Part shown: positions 1 through 6,864 of the stretch, piece by piece
Layout of the letters: every line of letters begins with the position of its first letter
How positions within the stretch are numbered: position 1 is the stretch's first letter
DNA from: Clostridia bacterium
GTDB lineage: Bacteria; Bacillota_A; Clostridia; Oscillospirales; Acutalibacteraceae
DNA length: 18,954 bases
Assembly: GCA_024699005.1 (NCBI GenBank)
Contig: JAILQN010000224.1
Span: forward strand, 1-18,954
Reading direction: 5' to 3'
Translations under genes and position numbers: made by a program
The notes under the pieces: model-generated
The model's input: only the letters and a program-made list of their open reading frames with translations
What the model was told of the DNA's origin: nothing
Databases searched by the model: none

Positions 1-51
1 AAAGCTTCACTCGCTACGCTCCCTCAGCTTTTTGGTTGCGTTTCCTAAGAG

Positions 52-81
52 TTGAGCGTAAATCTTTAGAAAGGGTATGAT
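52..81 (+). promoter_or_regulatory. Candidate sigma-A promoter for the DUF6273-dockerin gene
   Basis: TTGAGC at 52-57 and TATGAT at 76-81 are separated by 18 nt, matching 4/6 and 5/6 of the consensus. Transcription would start near 88, leaving a 5' leader of about 25 nt. The -10 lies inside the left arm of the palindrome at 75-102. Confidence 0.5.
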
Positions 82-102
82 GTAGCTTCGACTATATCAT
101 AC
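75..102. promoter_or_regulatory. 11-bp inverted repeat overlapping the -10 (operator or leader hairpin)
   Basis: GTATGATGTAG (75-85) and CTATATCATAC (92-102) are inverted copies with one mismatch that would be a G-U pair in RNA, around CTTCGA. No T-tract follows, so it does not look like a terminator. Because it covers the candidate -10 and start point it could be an operator. It ends 11 nt before the ATG. Confidence 0.4.
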
Positions 103-113
103 AAGATATATCC

Positions 114-1415
114 ATGAAAAGAGTCATTTCGATCATTCTGACTGTTATAATGCTCGCCGGGGTCATTATCGTTCCGGGCGTTGCCGCTTCCGCAGAGGAG
201 ATCATAACTGGCACGCTTGTGACTTTCGGTTCTTACCCGCAGACAAGCGTGATCGATCCGTCTTTGCTTGCTGAGCTCAATTCCCAGTCATTAAACTGGA
301 CGTATTATGATTATTACTGCGACGGCAAGCAGGACAACTATATGAAATACGCTGACGTCTCCCTTGCCGGCGAGCGCTACAGGGCGGTGACGTTCACCCA
401 TTACAGACCGTTTGACTTTTGGAGATCAAGTGATTATACTTTTCAGGATGACAGCGGCTATGAGCCCGGCAAAGTATACTGGTTTAAGTTTGATCCTATA
501 GTCTGGCGGGTGCTGGACGCAAACGAAGGGCTGCTGATGGCGGAGAATCTGATCGACAGTCAGCCGTTCCATTACGTGCATTATACAAATTATGATAAAA
601 ACAACGATTCTTATTCTTACTACGGCGATCAAAGCTATACGCACTATGTCTCAAACTGGGCGTATTCCTCGCTGCGTTCGTGGATGAACGGCGATTTCTA
701 TGATACCGCGTTCAGCGCGGAGAAGAGTTATATCAAAACTACCTCGCTGACCATGCCGTCAGGTTATTCGTCGGAATATGACGCCGACCCTACAAAGGAC
801 AAGGTGTTCCTTCTTTCAGGAGCCGACGTATTGAATCCTTCGTACGGTTTCAGTTCGGATGACAATTCCGGCGCGGACACCAACCGTATCGCTTACGGTA
901 CGGATTACGCCAGATGTCAGGGACTGGGGTGCGTGGGTAGCTCGACGGGCTTCTATTGGAGCGATGCGTCGTACTGGTATCTGCGCACTCCCTATAAATA
1001 CTACGATACAGACATCGTCTTATACGATGGCTACGTCTTCAACGACTGCCTCGACTATATCAACTTCACCTATTTAGGCGTTCGCCCTGCCTTGAAAGTT
1101 AATCTTCAATCTGCAATCTCACAGTCATTGATTAAAATAACTGACAGCAATAATCTTGTTATAAACGGGCCGTCAGGGACGGAGATCCCGGAAATCGGCA
1201 AGACGTACGCCCCCGGCGACGTCGACAGCAACGGTCAGATCCTCGCGGACGACGCACGGCTTGCTCTTCGCTTCTCCGCAAAGCTTGAAGACCTTGACGA
1301 AAATCAGCAAAAAGCGGCGGACGTGGACGGAAACAATCAGGTCCTCGCCGACGACGCGAGGCAGATACTCCGGTTCTCGGCGAAACTTCAGCAGCAATTT
1401 GATAAAGCGGCCTGA
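114..1415 (+). CDS. Secreted DUF6273 protein with C-terminal type I dockerin
   Basis: A 433-residue exported protein. Residues 1-28 form a signal peptide (basic MKR, hydrophobic core, cleavage probably near AASA-EE). Residues 35-335 show DUF6273 hallmarks: FGSYPQ at 38-43, PIVWRVL at 128-134, SSLRSWMNGDFYDTAF at 185-200, YWSDASYWYLRTP at 281-293, and GVRPAL at 322-327. The domain's function is unknown. Residues 368-425 are a dockerin with two EF-hand-like calcium loops: D369, D371, N373, Q375, D380 in the first and D403, D405, N407, Q409 in the second. In both loops the recognition positions 10-11 are Ala-Asp rather than the Clostridium thermocellum Ser-Thr. A dockerin implies docking to a cohesin on a scaffoldin; no cohesin is encoded here. 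There is no clear Shine-Dalgarno before the ATG, and no better start. It is apparently monocistronic, ending at the terminator at 1519-1554. Domain assignment is strong; biological role is unknown. Confidence 0.85.
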   Translation: MKRVISIILTVIMLAGVIIVPGVAASAEEIITGTLVTFGSYPQTSVIDPSLLAELNSQSLNWTYYDYYCDGKQDNYMKYADVSLAGERYRAVTFTHYRPFDFWRSSDYTFQDDSGYEPGKVYWFKFDPIVWRVLDANEGLLMAENLIDSQPFHYVHYTNYDKNNDSYSYYGDQSYTHYVSNWAYSSLRSWMNGDFYDTAFSAEKSYIKTTSLTMPSGYSSEYDADPTKDKVFLLSGADVLNPSYGFSSDDNSGADTNRIAYGTDYARCQGLGCVGSSTGFYWSDASYWYLRTPYKYYDTDIVLYDGYVFNDCLDYINFTYLGVRPALKVNLQSAISQSLIKITDSNNLVINGPSGTEIPEIGKTYAPGDVDSNGQILADDARLALRFSAKLEDLDENQQKAADVDGNNQVLADDARQILRFSAKLQQQFDKAA

Positions 1416-1518
1416 TCATCAGGCGTCAGGCAACAGAAAACAGGCGGCAGATCCGCGCAGAGTACAGGAGCACAATTAAGGCGATACCGCACCTGTCAGC
1501 CGGCATCAGAAAACACTG

Positions 1519-1554
1519 TCCGGAGGGGGCGAAAGCCTCCTCCGGAACCTTTTT
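1519..1554 (+). terminator. Rho-independent terminator of the dockerin gene
   Basis: A 12-bp stem (1519-1530 with 1535-1546, one G-U pair) is closed by a GAAA tetraloop and followed by ACC and five Ts (1550-1554). It lies about 100 nt after the stop codon. Confidence 0.85.
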
Positions 1555-1591
1555 CTGACATCTTCACGGAAAGCGTTGGATTGCCGGGAAA

Positions 1592-1720
1592 TGACTCCCT
1601 CAGTCGGCTTCGCCGCCAGCCCGCGCTAATTGGGCGTGGGCGCAGCCCGACCTCAGAGAGGGAGCCTTTTCCAGGCCCACCTCTGTGAGGGGGGTGGCGC
1701 TTGCGCCGGGGGGGAGTAAT
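1592..1720. repeat. Composite palindromic repeat in intergenic DNA
   Basis: This GC-rich block starts TGACTCCC and ends GGGAGTAAT, so its ends are imperfect inverted copies. Inside are CTCCCTC near 1594-1600 facing GAGGGAG near 1657-1663, a CCACC/GGTGG stem around 1677-1695, and a perfect GGCGC-TT-GCGCC hairpin at 1696-1707. It resembles the palindromic non-coding repeats dispersed in Oscillospirales genomes, a recalled similarity that was not searched. The short minus-strand open frame across it looks spurious. Confidence 0.55.
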
Positions 1721-1777
1721 CCGGTAAAAATCCCGCTGTGATCTGTGTTTTCTTCCTGTCATACAGCGCCTTTAATC

Positions 1778-1810
1778 GGCTGTGAAATGATTTTTTAGTT
1801 TGTCACAGCC
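1778..1810. promoter_or_regulatory. 8-bp perfect inverted repeat upstream of the phosphatase promoter
   Basis: GGCTGTGA (1778-1785) and TCACAGCC (1803-1810) are perfect inverted copies separated by 17 T-rich nt. The element ends 17 bp before the -35 at 1828, a position suited to an activator or repressor site. The TGTGA/TCACA core recalls CRP-type sites, but the 17-nt gap is too wide for a normal CRP operator. Confidence 0.35.
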
Positions 1811-1827
1811 ACTTAAAGCATTTTCTA

Positions 1828-1856
1828 TTGACAAATCGACCGTTCAGCGGTAAACT
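1828..1856 (+). promoter_or_regulatory. Sigma-A promoter of the alkaline phosphatase gene
   Basis: A perfect TTGACA (1828-1833) is followed after 17 nt by TAAACT (1851-1856, 4/6 consensus). The leader would be about 38 nt and contains GGAGG at 1891-1895. Confidence 0.65.
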
Positions 1857-1901
1857 TATACAGAAATAATATGGAAATTTTTCTTTTTTCGGAGGTATAT
1901 T

Positions 1902-3035
1902 ATGTTTGCGCAGAAATTTCTTGCCGTTCTTTCGGCGATGCTCGTGTTCTTCATGCCGAACCTGGCGCTGAAGACTTCCTATAATACCCGCGCGCCGGAG
2001 TATTACGCAAAAGCCGGGATAAAGAACGTCATTTACCTTATCGGCGACGGCATGGGGCCCAATCACCTTGAAAAGACGAAACACGATCTGGGCATAGACC
2101 TGGCAATGGACACCCTGCCTTATCACGGGCGCTCCAAAACCAGCTCCCTGAGCGATATCGTCACAGACAGCGCGGCGGGCGGCACGGCTCTCGCCTGCGG
2201 CGTAAGGACCGGCAACGGCGAAGTCGGCGTTTATATGTGGGACAAGAACGCCGTGGCCACTTACCCCATGAGCATAACCGAGCTCTGCGAGGAGCGCGGC
2301 ATGATGACCGGCGTCATCACCTCGGACAGCACCTCCGGCGCAACGCCCGCGTCTTTCACCGCCCATACCAGCGCCCGCGGCAACGAGGAGGACATCAGCC
2401 TGCAGCAGATGGCGTCGGATTTCGACCTTATCTGGGGCACGGCGTCCGCTTCCGTCACTCCCGAGGGCTGCGAAGCCGGCGGGTATCAGTATTTCTCCAC
2501 CCTTGCAGAGATGGAAGCGCTGGAGCCCGGCAGCCGCTCGATAGGGCAGTTCACGGAAGCCGTCTGGCATCTTGACAACGTCAATGAAGTGACTCCGACT
2601 CTGCGTCAGATGGCGAACAAGGCCGTCGACCTGCTCGACGACACAGACGAGGGCTTCTTCCTGATGATCGAGGGCGCCCATATAGACAAGAGATCGCACG
2701 CGAACGACGACGCGGGCATGGTGGAAGCTCTTCAGGAATTCGACCTTGTGGTCTCCGATATGCTCGATTACGCCAAGGCGGACGGCGATACGCTGATTGT
2801 CATTTCCGCCGACCATGAGACGGGCAAGATCACCGAACAGGAGGACGGCTCCTGGATGTTCACCCGGGACGACCATTCCGCCATGAACGTGCCGGTGCTG
2901 GTCTACGGCTCCAGGAGGCTGATCTGGGACGGCGAGGTTCTGCGCAACTTCGAGATCGTAACGAGAATAGCTTATTCGCTCGGCTTCACAAAGGAGCAGT
3001 TCCCGAGGATGGTCAAAGTGCCGGAAGCGGGATAG
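1902..3035 (+). CDS. Alkaline phosphatase family protein (PhoA-like, exported)
   Basis: A 377-residue metal-dependent phosphomonoesterase of the alkaline phosphatase superfamily. Motifs in order: LIGDGMG at 46-52 (metal ligand D49), TDSAAGGTA at 88-96 with nucleophile S90, ATPASFTAHT at 147-156 (T148 matching E. coli T155), EGAHIDKRSH at 257-266 (E257, D262, H266), ADHETG at 303-308 (D304, H305) and DDHS at 323-326 (H325). The nucleophile and both zinc sites look complete. By eye the residue matching E. coli Asp153 is Gly146, a position that varies in the family. The N-terminus is a hydrophobic signal peptide or anchor (about 5-23) without a lipobox. At 377 residues it is shorter than E. coli PhoA (about 470), so some insertions are missing. 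GGAGG lies 6 nt before the ATG. It is probably a single-gene transcript ending at the hairpin at 3054-3138. Confidence 0.92.
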   Translation: MFAQKFLAVLSAMLVFFMPNLALKTSYNTRAPEYYAKAGIKNVIYLIGDGMGPNHLEKTKHDLGIDLAMDTLPYHGRSKTSSLSDIVTDSAAGGTALACGVRTGNGEVGVYMWDKNAVATYPMSITELCEERGMMTGVITSDSTSGATPASFTAHTSARGNEEDISLQQMASDFDLIWGTASASVTPEGCEAGGYQYFSTLAEMEALEPGSRSIGQFTEAVWHLDNVNEVTPTLRQMANKAVDLLDDTDEGFFLMIEGAHIDKRSHANDDAGMVEALQEFDLVVSDMLDYAKADGDTLIVISADHETGKITEQEDGSWMFTRDDHSAMNVPVLVYGSRRLIWDGEVLRNFEIVTRIAYSLGFTKEQFPRMVKVPEAG

Positions 3036-3053
3036 GTCCGAACTATGAATTCT

Positions 3054-3138
3054 GAGCTTTGAGTTCTGAGCTTTGGGAAGGATATAATGGCGGCAACGGC
3101 ATTTATCTCAAAGCTCAGAACTCAAAGCTCCTTTTTTT
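3054..3138 (+). terminator. Large terminator-like hairpin with perfect 22-bp arms
   Basis: Positions 3054-3075 and 3109-3130 are perfect 22-nt inverted copies around a 33-nt loop, followed by seven Ts (3132-3138). The left part contains a 14-nt direct repeat (3047-3060 and 3061-3074, one difference) with core TTCTGAGCTTT. It can terminate the phosphatase transcript. The long perfect arms and internal repeat are more like a small mobile or dispersed repeat than an ordinary terminator. Confidence 0.75.
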
Positions 3139-3167
3139 ACGCAAATTGACAGAATATTCGAAATGTA

Positions 3168-3196
3168 TTGACAATCGGCGGCTTTTGGGATATGAT
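3168..3196 (+). promoter_or_regulatory. Strong sigma-A promoter for the stalked DUF6273 gene
   Basis: A perfect TTGACA (3168-3173), a 17-nt spacer and TATGAT (3191-3196, 5/6). The start point would be near 3203, giving a leader of about 27 nt with AAAGGAG at 3214-3220. A second TTGACA at 3146-3151 has no fitting -10. Confidence 0.8.
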
Positions 3197-3229
3197 GATA
3201 CAAGGCTTAATGTAAAGGAGTGTATCTGT

Positions 3230-4297
3230 ATGACAAAAGCAAAAAGCACCGTCGCCGTTATCCTTTCGGTATTGATGGTCATGACCCTTGCCATGGGGCT
3301 CGTTATAGGCATGACGGGCACCGGGGCAGCCGCGCCGAGTGCGATAGAATTCGGTACTTATCCGCAGAAAAAGCTGCTGAAAGCCGAGTATGATGCCGTT
3401 ATTGCCGGTATGTCCGAGGCTGAAAAGGCCAATTATAACGGAACCGCATCCAAGGGAAGTTATACCACAGCCGGGAACGTGACCTGTGAATATGATTACA
3501 AAGACGTAGCTGTTGGCGGCAAAAAGTACAGATTCGTGACATTCACCGCAGGCGAGCCTTACGGCTACGTTCAGGGTGAAGAGGCGGCGTTCCTTTTCGA
3601 GCCGATCAAGTGGACGCGTGTCAGCACTTCGAATATGTACGTCACTGACGCGATCATTGACGCGAAAATATACAATCCTTCCGCGCTGACCGGATCGAGC
3701 GCCTGGAGATTGTGTTCGCTGAAAAGCTGGCTCAATAATGAGTTCAGGGTCCTTGCCGACTTTTCGAACGCTTATAAATTCAGCTCTTCGGACATCACTA
3801 TGCTGACCTCCGGTACTTACACGAGCGTCAGTAAGGCGACCGCTTCGGATTTTGCGAACGCTATGGGGTTGGCGGACAATTCCCTGTGGCTTTCGGATGA
3901 TGCCGCGACCGACAAGGCAAAGGGCGTTGACGATTCCGGCAACGCAGGCGATGCCGTCGCTTTCGACGTTACAGAGATCCACGGCGTACGTCCGGTCATT
4001 ACCCTGGCAGACGACCAGTCAGTCAACGGCTCGACTTCCACCACTACCACGACCGCTGCCGCAGCCAATAACAACACAGCGTCTGCAACTACCACCACTA
4101 CTACCACGACCACCACAACAACAACCACTACGACCACGGCTGCGGCTACGATCTCCGAGACCACCACCGTCCAGGAAACGGAGCCCGATCCTATGTCCCA
4201 GACAGGCGAATTCGGCGTGGTCGCCGTAGGAGTCCTGATGGTTGCAGCGGGCTATGTCTTCTATAAGACAAGGAAAAAAGAGGAAGACGATGATTGA
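3230..4297 (+). CDS. Surface-anchored DUF6273 protein with poly-Thr stalk
   Basis: The start was placed at 3230, not at an upstream in-frame ATG at 3059, because AAAGGAG (3214-3220) and a strong promoter immediately precede 3230, while 3059 lies inside the upstream hairpin. The product has 355 residues: signal peptide about 1-35, then DUF6273 about 38-260 (FGTYPQ 41-46, FEPIKWTRV 123-131, LKSWLNNEF 164-172, GVRPVI 252-257). A Thr/Ala-rich stalk follows at about 268-313 with 17 consecutive Thr at 287-303, encoded by mixed ACN codons. The C-terminus has SQTGE at 323-327, one TM helix about 329-345 and a KTRKKEEDDD tail. That is the layout of a sortase signal, but the motif reads PMSQTG instead of LPxTG, so it may simply be a membrane anchor. 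The DUF6273 domain matches the paralogue at 114-1415. Its function is unknown. Confidence 0.85.
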   Translation: MTKAKSTVAVILSVLMVMTLAMGLVIGMTGTGAAAPSAIEFGTYPQKKLLKAEYDAVIAGMSEAEKANYNGTASKGSYTTAGNVTCEYDYKDVAVGGKKYRFVTFTAGEPYGYVQGEEAAFLFEPIKWTRVSTSNMYVTDAIIDAKIYNPSALTGSSAWRLCSLKSWLNNEFRVLADFSNAYKFSSSDITMLTSGTYTSVSKATASDFANAMGLADNSLWLSDDAATDKAKGVDDSGNAGDAVAFDVTEIHGVRPVITLADDQSVNGSTSTTTTTAAAANNNTASATTTTTTTTTTTTTTTTTAAATISETTTVQETEPDPMSQTGEFGVVAVGVLMVAAGYVFYKTRKKEEDDD

Positions 4298-4362
4298 TCC
4301 CGGTGACAGGTAATCAAACTCAACAAAACATTTTATTCCCGCATGGAAAGGAGGCGAGCACA

Positions 4363-4434
4363 ATGACAATGACGAATACTTACATAATCAGCAATATGTC
4401 ACGGTGCGCCTTCCGCTTTTCCGGACGGAAATAG
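4363..4434 (+). CDS. Candidate 23-residue small protein
   Basis: ATG at 4363 is preceded by an excellent Shine-Dalgarno, AAAGGAGG at 4347-4354, with 8 nt spacing. The frame runs 23 sense codons to TAG. The peptide begins MTMTNTYIIS and ends FRFSGRK, with one Cys and a basic C-terminal half. It lies 65 nt after the stalked DUF6273 gene with no terminator between them, and 18 nt before the terminator at 4453-4483, so it would be the last cistron of that transcript. It resembles no family known to me. It could be a real small protein, a leader peptide or a remnant; the ribosome binding site is the main support. Confidence 0.45.
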   Translation: MTMTNTYIISNMSRCAFRFSGRK

Positions 4435-4452
4435 CAATGCATGCAGTATGCG

Positions 4453-4483
4453 CGGCGCCGTGATCTTACGGCGCCGTCTTTTT
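4453..4483 (+). terminator. Rho-independent terminator before the ABC operon
   Basis: A 9-bp GC-rich stem (4453-4461 with 4468-4476) with loop GATCTT, followed by TCTTTTT (4477-4483). It separates the stalk protein/small ORF transcript from the ABC transporter operon. Confidence 0.85.
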
Positions 4484-4493
4484 GATATATAAT
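4466..4493 (+). promoter_or_regulatory. Promoter of the ABC-DUF1854-ABC operon, with a consensus -10
   Basis: A perfect TATAAT lies at 4488-4493; the best -35, TTACGG at 4466-4471 (16-nt spacer), is poor and overlaps the terminator stem. A start point about 7 nt after the -10 falls at 4500-4501, exactly on the ATG. No Shine-Dalgarno lies between the -10 and the ATG, so a leaderless mRNA is suggested. Confidence 0.5.
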
Positions 4494-4500
4494 GTAAATA

Positions 4501-6861
4501 ATGAAAAACAAAAAAGACAAAAAGGCACCGCCGCCCAAACGGGAACGGGGGGCTTTTACCGAGCCGGAGCTGCAGGCGCTGCGCTCTGCCGGCCTCGGCA
4601 CAACCGATCTGAAATTATGCTGCCGGTGCGATATGGCGCCCGACGGCGAATATAAAGACGCCTGGATCTGCTTTGACGATAATGGGCTTTACTGCGCCTG
4701 GGGCACGGAAGAGATCGGCGGAAAAAAACGGAAACACGGCAAGCCGGAAGTCAGCGTTCACATAGACGGTATCAGCGCACTCCCGCTTGACGAAGTCGAT
4801 AAACTGGTATGCGAAAAATACGTTTCGACCGGGGCGCTTCTGACGGAAAAGAACGGAGAGCTTCATATGCTCGCCCGCTTTTCCGTAGGAAAGCTCGGCG
4901 AAACCGACGTATTCGCCAACGCGTTCAACGATTATAAAACAAAGGGAGATTTCGAGCTGCCGCCGGACGACGGAAAGAAGGACGGCAAATGCAAGGTCTG
5001 CGGCGAGCCATGCCCGCCCGGGAAGGATTACTGCAAAAAGCACGACAAGACAAGCGCCACGGCGAAGCGTCTGTTTCAGTTTTTCGGCGGATACGTGCCG
5101 CAGGCGGCTCTTATCATCCTGTTCATGCTGCTGGCGACCGCCGTTGCTGTATTCGTGCCGCAGATCGGCACAAGAGCTCTGTTCGATAAGGTGCTCGCAA
5201 ATCCCGACGGGAATCCTCTCACGGAGCAGATAAAGGCATTGGGAGTCCTGGTGCTGTCGATCTTCGGTATCCGGCTCCTGCACACATGCGCGAACGTGGT
5301 CCAGCAGTACGTTACCGCCTCGATCATGCCGAAGGTCACTTATGATATCAAGGTGCGCATCTTCCGCGCCATGCAGCGGCTGTCGCTGAATTTCTATTCC
5401 TCCAAGCAGACGGGTTCGCTGATGGAGCGCGTGGTGCGGGATTCCAACAATATCTACTGGTTCTTCATAGACGGCGTTCCCAGTATAATCATAGATACTG
5501 CCACGATCATCGGCGTTATCGGTCTGATGTTCTTCATGAACTGGCGGCTGACGCTGATCGTGCTGGCGGCTATACCGATAGTGCTGTCGATCCTTTATTT
5601 CGGAGACAAGGTCTTCCGCGGGATGCACCACAGGTCCTGGCTCTTCGCGTCAAAGGTATCGTCGATGGTCAGCGACAATATAAACGGTCAGAAGATCATA
5701 AAGGCGTTTTCGAAAGAGGATGACGAATACGGGCGTTTTGAGAACGTCAGCGAGAATTTCCGCAAGGCGGAGCTGAAACTGAATCTGTATGAGGCGACAG
5801 CGTTCCCGATGATAGAGATGATCATCATTATACTCTCTGCCGTAGTGCTGGGAGCGGGCGGCGTCATGGTCGCGAAGGGTGAAATGACCACCGGCACGCT
5901 TCTGAGCTTCGTCGTTTATTTCGAAATGCTGATAGAGCCCTTTGACTTCCTTTCCTGGGTGTCGAACTGGTGGGCGAGGTGCGCCGATTCCGCCCAGAGG
6001 GTATTCGAGATATGCGACGCGGAGCCGGAGATCACCGAAAAAGAGGACGCAGTGGGTTTTTGCGACCTGCGGGGCGAAATAGACATAAAAGAACTGTGCT
6101 TTGAATACGAACCGGCTCGTCCCGTGATCAAAGACCTGTCGCTCCGCGTCGAAGCGGGAGAGATGCTGGGGATCGTCGGCAAGACCGGCGCTGGCAAGAC
6201 CACCATCGCCAACCTGATAGCCAGACTTTACGACGCTAAAAAAGGAGCGATAACCATAGACGGCATCGACGTGCGGGATCTGAAACTTTCGGAGCTGCGG
6301 GAAAACGTCGGTCTCGTTTCGCAGGATATTTATCTGTTCATCGGAACTATCGCAGACAACATACGCTACGCAAAGCCTGACGCGGATATGAGCGAGGTGA
6401 TCGCCGCGGCGAAGGCCGCCAGCGCCCACGATTTCATTATGAAGCTGCCGGACGCCTACGAGACCCGCGTCGGCTCGGGCGGCAGGAAGCTCTCCGGCGG
6501 TGAGAGGCAGCGGATATCCATCGCCCGGACGATCATACAGAACCCGAAGATCCTGATACTGGACGAGGCGACCGCCGCCATGGACACCGAGACAGAGCGC
6601 AATATCCAGGCGTCGCTGACAAAGCTGAAGAATGGCCGCACGACCCTTGCCATCGCGCACAGGCTGTCGACCCTGCGGGACGCGGACCGTCTGGCGGTGA
6701 TAGAGGACGGCGCGATCGTCGAGAACGGCACCTTCGATGAGCTTATACGGCAGAAAGGCGCGTTCTTCAAGCTGTATAAGATCCAGGCGGAAATGCTGAA
6801 AAACGCCGGAATACTCTCTTCGGTGGACGAATCCATGCCTGCGGACGAACAGGAGGACTGA
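4501..6861 (+). CDS. ABC exporter half-transporter with N-terminal PH-like and zinc-ribbon domains
   Basis: A 786-residue membrane ATPase fused as TMD-NBD. Residues 1-20 are basic. Residues 30-150 form a beta-rich domain with the pattern LxxxxGELHxLARFSVG (about 114-130) and FANAFNDY (138-145); the same pattern recurs at the N-terminus of the partner at 7491-9668. A CxxC-x10-CxxH cluster (C164, C167, C178, H181) looks like a zinc ribbon. The exporter-type membrane domain spans about 195-490 (helices near 202-222, 246-262, 327-346, 350-368, 436-457). The NBD has Walker A GKTGAGKT 560-567, Q608, signature LSGGERQ 664-670, Walker B ILILDE 684-689 with catalytic E689, and H720. The site is catalytically complete. 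The substrate is unknown. In recalled annotations, ABC genes beside DUF1854 are called cyanophycin metabolism-associated in proteobacteria, but no cyanophycin gene is present here. The ATG lacks a Shine-Dalgarno. It overlaps nothing and is 3 nt from the next gene. Confidence 0.9.
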   Translation: MKNKKDKKAPPPKRERGAFTEPELQALRSAGLGTTDLKLCCRCDMAPDGEYKDAWICFDDNGLYCAWGTEEIGGKKRKHGKPEVSVHIDGISALPLDEVDKLVCEKYVSTGALLTEKNGELHMLARFSVGKLGETDVFANAFNDYKTKGDFELPPDDGKKDGKCKVCGEPCPPGKDYCKKHDKTSATAKRLFQFFGGYVPQAALIILFMLLATAVAVFVPQIGTRALFDKVLANPDGNPLTEQIKALGVLVLSIFGIRLLHTCANVVQQYVTASIMPKVTYDIKVRIFRAMQRLSLNFYSSKQTGSLMERVVRDSNNIYWFFIDGVPSIIIDTATIIGVIGLMFFMNWRLTLIVLAAIPIVLSILYFGDKVFRGMHHRSWLFASKVSSMVSDNINGQKIIKAFSKEDDEYGRFENVSENFRKAELKLNLYEATAFPMIEMIIIILSAVVLGAGGVMVAKGEMTTGTLLSFVVYFEMLIEPFDFLSWVSNWWARCADSAQRVFEICDAEPEITEKEDAVGFCDLRGEIDIKELCFEYEPARPVIKDLSLRVEAGEMLGIVGKTGAGKTTIANLIARLYDAKKGAITIDGIDVRDLKLSELRENVGLVSQDIYLFIGTIADNIRYAKPDADMSEVIAAAKAASAHDFIMKLPDAYETRVGSGGRKLSGGERQRISIARTIIQNPKILILDEATAAMDTETERNIQASLTKLKNGRTTLAIAHRLSTLRDADRLAVIEDGAIVENGTFDELIRQKGAFFKLYKIQAEMLKNAGILSSVDESMPADEQED

Positions 6862-6864
6862 ACT

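Larger units (their letters stand above)
1416..1901. other. 486-bp intergenic region between the dockerin and phosphatase genes
   Basis: It holds, in order, the terminator at 1519-1554, the palindromic repeat at 1592-1720, an inverted repeat at 1778-1810 and the phosphatase promoter at 1828-1856. No convincing gene or structured RNA was seen in the remainder. Confidence 0.7.

Noticed and set aside
1..33. AAAGCT...AGCTTTTT stem as terminator of an upstream gene
   Set aside because: Only 6 bp with a long loop, at the window edge, and with no visible upstream gene.
1803..2876. Long open frame antisense to the alkaline phosphatase gene
   Set aside because: It mirrors a GC-rich coding region, lacks recognisable domains, and the plus strand encodes all phosphatase motifs.
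3059..3229. N-terminal extension of the stalked DUF6273 gene
   Set aside because: It lies in the palindromic terminator and promoter; a strong promoter, ribosome binding site and signal peptide all point to ATG 3230.
4085..4140. ACN-rich stretch as a possible satellite or CRISPR-like array
   Set aside because: It is in frame, encodes 17 Thr with mixed codons and has no spacer structure. No CRISPR array is visible anywhere in the window.
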